Translations under genes and position numbers: made by a program | Assembly (NCBI GenBank): GCA_001805465.1 | Contig: MHGH01000013.1 | Location: 234,766-253,264, forward strand | Direction of reading: 5' to 3' | Source: Omnitrophica WOR_2 bacterium RBG_13_41_10 | GTDB taxonomy: Bacteria > Omnitrophota > Gorgyraeia > Gygaellales > Profunditerraquicolaceae | DNA length: 18,499 nt | The notes under the pieces: generated by a model | Seen by the model: the letters and a program-made list of their open reading frames with translations, nothing else | What the model was told of the DNA's origin: nothing | Database searches by the model: none | Shown: positions 13,228 to 18,499 of the stretch, one piece after another | How positions within the stretch are numbered: position 1 is the stretch's first letter | Layout of the letters: each line of letters opens with the position of its first letter

Positions 13228-13905
13228 CTATTTCTTTGATTTTATCTTATCCAGTAAATCCGACATAATTTTCGCGGCTATATCTTTACAACCTAGCCCA
13301 AACGCCAAAGCTACAGCTAACCCCATGGAACCTAATAATACACTTATTGCCAACTCTATTATTCTGGCTCCGATATTCAGCTGTTGTAAGGCGATAGCAA
13401 TTGCAAATACGGCTACGGCAATTTCCACAACCTTACCTAACAAATTAGACTGGGCGATGCCGGCGTTATTTGCCGCTGTTTGCACTATGCTCTTAAGAAG
13501 CGAAGCAACAAATATCCCCAAGATTAAAACAAACATTGCTGCAATGACATTGGGTATGTAAAGAACTACGGTATTCAATAAATCAGCAGCAACGGTAAGG
13601 CCTATGGCATTAATCGCTACTACGAAGGTGACCAATAGAGCCAACCAATAGCAGATCACCCCGATCAGCTCAGAGAGAGAATACTGTATTCCACCCTTCG
13701 CTAAAAGGTTGTCCAACTCGATACGCTCCGAGAGATCATCAAGCTTTACCGCTTTTAAGATTCTGACGACCAAGCTCTTGATAACCTTGGAAATCATCCA
13801 ACCGATGATAAGGATAATAATCATCAAGAGGACATTAATGAGAAACTGGCCGATTTGAGTAATAACTGTCTTGGCCGGTTCTAATAAGACTGCTTGCCAA
13901 CCCAT
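13228..13905 (-). CDS. MscS-type conserved TM-helix membrane protein
   Basis: A 225-residue integral membrane protein of the mechanosensitive-channel TM-helix family (PF05552 type). Hydrophobic spans lie at about 18-40, 78-105, 112-135, 155-175 and 182-208. The Gly/Ala-rich last span, LGSMGLAVALAFGLGCKDIAAKI (191-213), resembles the pore-lining TM3 region of MscS. The cytoplasmic beta and alpha/beta vestibule domains of full MscS are absent, and the protein ends soon after this helix. A role in osmotic or ion homeostasis is inferred from the family. It is monocistronic, with its own promoter (13956-13984), a strong AAAGGAGGTGAG ribosome binding site and a terminator. Confidence 0.82.
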   Translation of the reverse strand: MGWQAVLLEPAKTVITQIGQFLINVLLMIIILIIGWMISKVIKSLVVRILKAVKLDDLSERIELDNLLAKGGIQYSLSELIGVICYWLALLVTFVVAINAIGLTVAADLLNTVVLYIPNVIAAMFVLILGIFVASLLKSIVQTAANNAGIAQSNLLGKVVEIAVAVFAIAIALQQLNIGARIIELAISVLLGSMGLAVALAFGLGCKDIAAKIMSDLLDKIKSKK

Positions 13906-13955
13906 CTCTCACCTCCTTTAAAAATATACCTCTGGTTTTCGATCTTATTTTTATA

Positions 13956-13984
13956 ACACTATCATAAATATCGGGTTATGTCAA
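13956..13984 (-). promoter_or_regulatory. Candidate promoter of the MscS-like gene
   Basis: TTGACA (13984-13979) and TAGTGT (13961-13956) are 17 bases apart on the minus strand, about 50 bases before the ATG. The -35 is consensus and the -10 is weak; the neighbouring TTATAA is an alternative with a long spacer. Confidence 0.5.
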
Positions 13985-14000
13985 GTAAAAATCGCTTTGG

Positions 14001-14807
14001 TTAAAAATTCAAAGTCATTCCGTCGTAAGCAGCCTCTACCTCAATTCCCAGCCTCTTTGATAATTCTTCAGCCTGAATATGCGGCTTGGCTTTAAGCATA
14101 GTCATGCCGAAATGCGTCAATATGGCTTTCTTTGGCCTTATTTCTTTAATCAGGGATTCAGCATCTGCTAAACATAAATGATCAATGCCTGCCCTGGGTT
14201 CCAAAAAGACTACGCAGATAATCAAGATGTCGCTTTTATAAAATTTTTCTAAACCTTCAAAATATCTGGTATCGGTAAGCAAGGAAATACTTGTCTCTTT
14301 TATTTTAAATTTGATGCCGTAAGTTAAAGCAGTATGAATATGCCTCATAGAGGTCTGGAATCCAAAACCTTTTATCTTATAAGAGCTATTCTCCTCTAAG
14401 AGTTCTATCTTCTGTGGAAAACTCCTTAAATATCTCAATATTACCTGGCCTTCTTCTATCGCATCCGACGGGCAGAACACCATACCTCGCTTTTTAAACC
14501 CGCCTTCGGTCATTGCCTCAATCATTACATTAATATCCCCTGAATGGTCTAAATGGCGGTGAGTAAGAATAACGGCATCCAGCTTGGAAGGATCTAATTT
14601 CGGCCTGCTTGCGGCGCAACGCACAATACTGCCCGGCCCGGGGTCAATAAGTATATTTGTATCTTTTGCAGTAACCCAGATACCCCCTGAGGCGCGCAAC
14701 TGTCTGATCATCACAAACCGCGCCCCCGCCGTCCCCAAAAATTTTATAAAATCACCGGTAACCATTTTTGCCTTTTGGCTTTTTGGTTTTAACTTTATTC
14801 TAGCCAT
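14001..14807 (-). CDS. Metallo-beta-lactamase-fold hydrolase
   Basis: The zinc-binding motif THRHLDHSGD is at 82-91. Further ligand candidates are RHIH (155-158), TDT (178-180, D179) and THFG (231-234, H232), the normal order for this fold. LIDPGPGS (53-60) is the strand before the motif. The compact 268-residue form and the closing EIRPKKAILTHFGM resemble RNase Z/PhnP/UlaG-like phosphodiesterases and hydrolases. The exact substrate is not readable. Met15 (14765) is an alternative start, which would remove the Lys-rich leader that overlaps the YacP gene by 13 bases. It is the last gene of the run from pckG. Pairing with an NYN RNase suggests RNA or nucleotide processing, as inference only. 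Confidence 0.85.
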   Translation of the reverse strand: MARIKLKPKSQKAKMVTGDFIKFLGTAGARFVMIRQLRASGGIWVTAKDTNILIDPGPGSIVRCAASRPKLDPSKLDAVILTHRHLDHSGDINVMIEAMTEGGFKKRGMVFCPSDAIEEGQVILRYLRSFPQKIELLEENSSYKIKGFGFQTSMRHIHTALTYGIKFKIKETSISLLTDTRYFEGLEKFYKSDILIICVVFLEPRAGIDHLCLADAESLIKEIRPKKAILTHFGMTMLKAKPHIQAEELSKRLGIEVEAAYDGMTLNF

Positions 14808-15265
14808 AGTTTTCTTAGTTCCTGATTTATTTTATGCATCTGGGTAAAGGTAAGCTCTGGTTTAACCGGTTCTTTATGCTTAGCTTCTGGATAAGTGAGA
14901 AACTCTTCTGCGCTCATGGACCTGGCACCGCAAGCCCTGATAAAAAATTTTATTTCTTTATCATCAGAGACCACTACTATATTCTTGGGGTTGGCGCAAT
15001 TCTCTACCATTTTCTTTATTTTTTCATCGGCGCTGTTATTCCTGGAAAAAATAACCTCTAAATCGCCTGTGGCATCTTCTAATTTATCCGCTTGAGGATA
15101 ACCGTCGAAAACAATAACTACCTTATTTCTAGGGCTACCGCAGGGCCTTTTTGTCTTAATAATTTTTAAGAGTGCTGAGCGGGAATCCTTTATTATTTTC
15201 TGATTAGTTTTAAAGAGAGGATGGTTGATGATGTTGTATCCGTCGATGATGTATTGTAAGGACAT
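14795..15265 (-). CDS. YacP-like NYN-domain protein, probable ribonuclease
   Basis: A 156-residue NYN (PIN-like) domain of the YacP family (PF05991), the family of Bacillus subtilis Rae1, a ribosome-dependent mRNA endonuclease. Characteristic acidic sites are D8 in YIIDGYNII (5-13), D54 in IVFDGYPQADK (51-61), D80 in NSADEKIK (77-84) and D101/D102 in VVVSDDKEI (97-105). The closing helical tail (about 140-156) follows a Pro/Lys-rich linker. RNase function is inferred from family. The start overlaps the upstream UPF0104 gene by 56 bases, unusually long, yet the N-terminal motif begins at residue 5 and leaves no room for a later start. Confidence 0.9.
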   Translation of the reverse strand: MSLQYIIDGYNIINHPLFKTNQKIIKDSRSALLKIIKTKRPCGSPRNKVVIVFDGYPQADKLEDATGDLEVIFSRNNSADEKIKKMVENCANPKNIVVVSDDKEIKFFIRACGARSMSAEEFLTYPEAKHKEPVKPELTFTQMHKINQELRKLWLE

Positions 15266-16190
15266 AAATAATACCCCCTAATAGCCCGCAGACCAAGACA
15301 AAGAAAAAATTAAGGAGCGAAAGCGCCAGGGCTAAGTTTTTTGCCAACCCTATTTTAGCAAAGAAATATATGGCGGAGGCGTCTCTTAGGCCTAATCCGC
15401 CTATAGAAATAGGCAAGAGAGTGATCGCCCCAATAATCGGTATGAAGATTAAGAAATATATGATATTTATCTTAAGCCCTAAGGATAATGCTGTTAAATA
15501 AAATACTACCGGACCGGTAATCTGTATCAAAACAGAAACTAACAAATTATTCCAAATTACGCTTTTGTGATTTCTAAAAATGTGCATCTCTTGATGCAGG
15601 CTGGTAATAGCTTCTCTAATCCTTCCTGCGGTAGGGGAATGTAAAAGCTTATTAATCTTAGCATAAAAGAAATTATTGAATAAGACCAGTAATATAGCAA
15701 CCAAAATAATATTAATAATAAAAATAGCGGCCAAAACGCTCCTGTCCTGAATGTGCCTGTAACCTAGCCCTAAGGCCAATAAGCTTATTAATCCTAACCC
15801 GAAGTAGCCGCTTAGCCTGTCTAAAAATACCGTAGCCGTTATTTCCTTGGGTTTTCCGGTATAGACGGATAAATCTACGGTACGCACTAAATCACCGCCG
15901 ATAGTAGAAGGCAAAAATAAATTAAAGAATATTCCTCCCGAAAAAGCAATAATTACCCTCTTTAAAGGAATGTTGATTCCAGCTGTCTTAAGCAACATCT
16001 TCCAGCGAAAAAGGCAAAATAGGTAATTAAGAAAGAAGGCTAGAAACGCAAAAGCCAACATGCCTTTATGGGCGCTGCTAATAATCTCCCATAAGGCTTT
16101 TTTATCTACTTGGCGCAATAAAAAAATCAGCAAGGCAAGGCTTATGCCGATTCTTAATAATATGGATAATATTTTTTTAAATACCTTCAT
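15210..16190 (-). CDS. UPF0104 / lysylphosphatidylglycerol synthase-type membrane protein
   Basis: A 326-residue polytopic inner-membrane protein. The N terminus VFKKILSILLRIGISLALLIFLLRQVD, the segment LFCLFRWKMLLKTAGI (57-72) and FFNLFLPSTIGGDLVRTVDL (94-113) are hallmarks of the UPF0104/LPG_synthase_TM family. So is PISIGGLGLRDASAIYFFAKIGL (about 256-278). Seven to eight membrane spans are visible. The family includes the flippase domain of MprF; stand-alone members are thought to move lipids or lipid-linked sugars, and the substrate here is unknown. It starts by an ATGA overlap with purC and its 3' end overlaps yacP by 56 bases. Confidence 0.88.
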   Translation of the reverse strand: MKVFKKILSILLRIGISLALLIFLLRQVDKKALWEIISSAHKGMLAFAFLAFFLNYLFCLFRWKMLLKTAGINIPLKRVIIAFSGGIFFNLFLPSTIGGDLVRTVDLSVYTGKPKEITATVFLDRLSGYFGLGLISLLALGLGYRHIQDRSVLAAIFIINIILVAILLVLFNNFFYAKINKLLHSPTAGRIREAITSLHQEMHIFRNHKSVIWNNLLVSVLIQITGPVVFYLTALSLGLKINIIYFLIFIPIIGAITLLPISIGGLGLRDASAIYFFAKIGLAKNLALALSLLNFFFVLVCGLLGGIIYVLTIHHRRIQHHQPSSL

Positions 16191-17071
16191 TTATTGACCA
16201 GCCTTTGGTATACTTCTAGATATTTTTCGCTGGTCTTTTGGATAATTTCCAAAGGTAATGGTGGCGCCGGAGGAGTCTTATCCCAATCCAAGGTTTCCAG
16301 ATAATCCCTGACAAACTGTTTGTCGAAACTGGGCTGAGGGCTACCGGGGGTGTATTGATCCAGCGGCCAAAAACGGGATGAATCCGGGGTAAGCACTTCA
16401 TCAATAAGCATAATTTTATTATTATACATTCCAAATTCAAATTTAGTATCTGCGATAATAATACCTTTAGCTAAAGCATATTTACTTGCCTTTTGATAAA
16501 TCTCCGTGCTAATTCTTTTGAGTTCTTGGGTGATATCCTTACCGATCTCTTTTTCTATATATGCCTGATCAACATTTATATCGTGGCCAGTGTCTTCTTT
16601 TGTGGCAGGAGTAAACAGCACCTGCGGCAGCTTATCCGACTGCCTAAGGCCAGCTGGTAAATTTATCCCGCAAATGGAATGTTTCTTTTGATATTCCTTC
16701 CATCCTGAACCGGATAAATAACCCCTAACCACGCATTCAACAGGCAAGGCCTGTGTTTTTTTTACCAGCATTGACCTATCTAAAAGTTGTGCTTTGTATT
16801 TTTGCAGCTCTTCTGGGTAGCCATCTAACTCATTGGTTATAAAATGATTAGGGATAATATCTTTAATGAAGTCAAACCAAAAACAAGATATTTTAGTTAA
16901 TATTTTTCCTTTATAGGGTATACCGCATCCTAAAACTACATCAAAACAAGAAATCCTGTCGGAAGAGATAATTAAAAGTTTATCGCCTAACTCATAAACA
17001 TCACGTACTTTGCCGCGTTTGTAAAGTTTTAAATCCGTAAAATCAGTGCTTAATAAAACATCTTCCTTCAT
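16187..17071 (-). CDS. purC: PurC, SAICAR synthetase
   Basis: PurC joins CAIR and aspartate with ATP in de novo purine synthesis. Motifs seen are RGKVRDVY (19-26), SDRISCFD (37-44), VECVVRGYLSGSGWKEY (111-127), the catalytic-site ADTKFEFG (207-214) and DEVLTPDSSRFW (224-235). At 294 residues it is the longer form found in yeast and many bacteria, with TPATKEDTGHD (154-164) as the extra loop. The ATG follows the pckG stop directly (TAAATG) and the gene overlaps the downstream membrane protein by ATGA, so it is embedded in an operon that contains no other purine gene in this window. Confidence 0.97.
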   Translation of the reverse strand: MKEDVLLSTDFTDLKLYKRGKVRDVYELGDKLLIISSDRISCFDVVLGCGIPYKGKILTKISCFWFDFIKDIIPNHFITNELDGYPEELQKYKAQLLDRSMLVKKTQALPVECVVRGYLSGSGWKEYQKKHSICGINLPAGLRQSDKLPQVLFTPATKEDTGHDINVDQAYIEKEIGKDITQELKRISTEIYQKASKYALAKGIIIADTKFEFGMYNNKIMLIDEVLTPDSSRFWPLDQYTPGSPQPSFDKQFVRDYLETLDWDKTPPAPPLPLEIIQKTSEKYLEVYQRLVNK

Positions 17072-18499
17072 TTAAGGCACCAGGCGTAAATGTAGCGCTT
17101 GGTATTCCTCCCATAATTCCGGGGGCAAATTCTTGCCGAATTTTCTAAAAAATCTCTTTATCTCTCTTGCCTCTTCCAGCCATTTCTTTTTATCTATCTC
17201 AAATAATCTTTCTAAGTCGGCTGGCGATAAATTAAGCCCGGTCATATCTAAATCTTGAAGGCGAGGCATATAACCGATAGGGGTTTCCATAGCATCTAAG
17301 TTTCCGTAGCATCTTTGCAAAATCCATTCTAAAACCCTCAAGTTTTCACTGAAACCCGGCCATAAAAACCTTCCCTTTTCGTCTGTCTTAAACCAATTCA
17401 CGTGAAAAACCTTAGGAGGCCTGGCCATTCCTTTACCCATCTCTAACCAATGCCTAAAATATTCTGCCATATTATAACCGCAAAAAGGAAACATAGCCAT
17501 GGGGTCGCGGCGCACCTGGCCGATTTTGCCTACTTGGGCAGCTGTTAACTCTGAGGCCATGCTCGCTCCGACGAATACTCCATGCTGCCAATTAAATGCT
17601 TCATAAACTAAAGGCGCTAAGTGTGCCCTGCGGCCGCCGAAGATAACTGCCGAAATAGGCACGCCATGATGCTGTTCCAATCTAAAAGATGCCGAAGGGC
17701 AATTGATAATCGGCGCGGTAAAACGGCTGTTAGGGTGCGCCCCTTTCATAGGATTACCGTGTGCATCCTCTAGACCCGGCTTCCAGGATCTACCCTGCCA
17801 ATCAACGCCTTCCTGTGGAAGTTCTCCACTAGCCCCCTCCCACCAAACCGTACCATCCGGCTTCAATAAAACATTGGTGTAAACAGTATTATTTTTAATG
17901 GCGGCTACCATGTTAGGGTTGGTTTTGGAATTTGTCCCGGGAGCCACTCCAAAAAAACCTATTTCCGGATTAATCGCCCAAAGGGCCTTATCAGAATCAA
18001 TACGCATCCAGGCAATATCGTCCCCCACTGTCCAGATCCTGTAGCCTTTTTTCTTTAAACCTTCCGGCGGAACCAGCATGGCTAAATTAGTTTTACCGCA
18101 GGCGCTGGGAAATGCTGCGGCAATATAACCTATGCGGCCATTAGGCTCTTCTATTCCCATAATCAGCATGTGTTCTGCCAACCAATTTTCTTTCTTTGCC
18201 ATAAAACTGGCGATGCGTAACGACAAACATTTCTTTCCTAAAAGGACATTTCCTCCGTAACCGGAACTGACGCTCCAGATAGTATTGTTTTCGGGAAAAT
18301 GTAAAATCAGCCTTTTATTTATATCCAGGTCCGCCTTCGAATGCAGGCATTTGGTAAATTCTGCTTCCTTATCTAACTCATTTAATACGGCTTGTCCGAC
18401 CCTGGTCATAATCCACATATTTAAAACTACGTATTTAGAATCGGTTAATTCTACGCCGATTTTACTAAAAGGAGAACCTACCGGCCCCATAGAGAAAGG
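17072..18499 (-). CDS. pckG: Phosphoenolpyruvate carboxykinase (GTP), 5'-truncated by the window
   Basis: This enzyme interconverts oxaloacetate plus GTP with phosphoenolpyruvate, CO2 and GDP, linking the TCA cycle and gluconeogenesis. The visible 475 residues begin with PFSMGPVGSP, an internal conserved block, so the true start lies outside the window; full PCKGC proteins are about 600 residues. The active-site P-loop AAFPSACGKTNLAML contains the reactive Cys typical of the GTP class. Further family blocks are WTVGDDIAWMRID, EIGFFGVAPGTNSKTNPN and FHVNWFKTDEKGRFLWPGFSENLRVLEWI. The frame is open to the edge. purC follows without a gap. Confidence 0.97.
   Translation of the reverse strand, partial: PFSMGPVGSPFSKIGVELTDSKYVVLNMWIMTRVGQAVLNELDKEAEFTKCLHSKADLDINKRLILHFPENNTIWSVSSGYGGNVLLGKKCLSLRIASFMAKKENWLAEHMLIMGIEEPNGRIGYIAAAFPSACGKTNLAMLVPPEGLKKKGYRIWTVGDDIAWMRIDSDKALWAINPEIGFFGVAPGTNSKTNPNMVAAIKNNTVYTNVLLKPDGTVWWEGASGELPQEGVDWQGRSWKPGLEDAHGNPMKGAHPNSRFTAPIINCPSASFRLEQHHGVPISAVIFGGRRAHLAPLVYEAFNWQHGVFVGASMASELTAAQVGKIGQVRRDPMAMFPFCGYNMAEYFRHWLEMGKGMARPPKVFHVNWFKTDEKGRFLWPGFSENLRVLEWILQRCYGNLDAMETPIGYMPRLQDLDMTGLNLSPADLERLFEIDKKKWLEEAREIKRFFRKFGKNLPPELWEEYQALHLRLVP

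Overview
This window looks like a slice of a low-GC, diderm-like, mostly uncultivated bacterial lineage. Gene content and style (HrcA of reduced length, YacP-type NYN protein, DUF3108 and DUF2062 proteins, UPF0104 flippase-like protein, in-gene heptamer repeats) remind me of Candidatus Omnitrophota or a neighbouring PVC/Elusimicrobia-type genome. That placement is an impression, not a computed result. TGA, TAA and TAG are all used as stops.

Layout. Almost everything is on the minus strand, so biological order runs from right to left. Positions 18499-14001 form a tight run: GTP-dependent PEP carboxykinase (5' part outside the window), purC, a UPF0104 membrane protein, a YacP/NYN RNase-like protein and a metallo-beta-lactamase-fold hydrolase. 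They overlap or lie a few bases apart. A small MscS-type TM-helix protein (13905-13228) has its own promoter and shares a terminator with the only plus-strand genes: a polyprenyl diphosphate synthase (11288-12328) followed by ispH (12330-13184), a two-gene isoprenoid unit. Leftward from 11180 come a DUF3108 exported protein, a DUF2062 membrane protein and a GNAT acetyltransferase.

Positions 9333-7893 are the most accessory-looking part. A wHTH-nucleotidyltransferase/HEPN pair (toxin-antitoxin type) has an operator-like palindrome over its start and a cluster of TTGACA/TGTCAA inverted repeats upstream. It is bracketed by two 81-bp diverged direct repeats that look like C-terminal relics of one unknown protein. 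A K+/H+ antiporter follows (7892-6420).

The block 6381-3103 holds tRNA-modification genes: a miaB with an in-frame N-terminal GIY-YIG domain and no TRAM domain, a TPR-SPOR envelope protein, miaA and hflX. Within 3.1-5.9 kb lie four short arrays, each of a 7-bp unit, three of them wholly inside reading frames. The left end is the heat-shock region: an HspR-like MerR regulator with a strong promoter, a CIRCE operator, then hrcA-grpE-dnaK (dnaK only just begins).

No rRNA, tRNA, CRISPR array or insertion sequence was recognised. No gene-free stretch exceeds 300 bases; the longest, 9074-9333, holds the inverted-repeat cluster and one copy of the 81-bp repeat.
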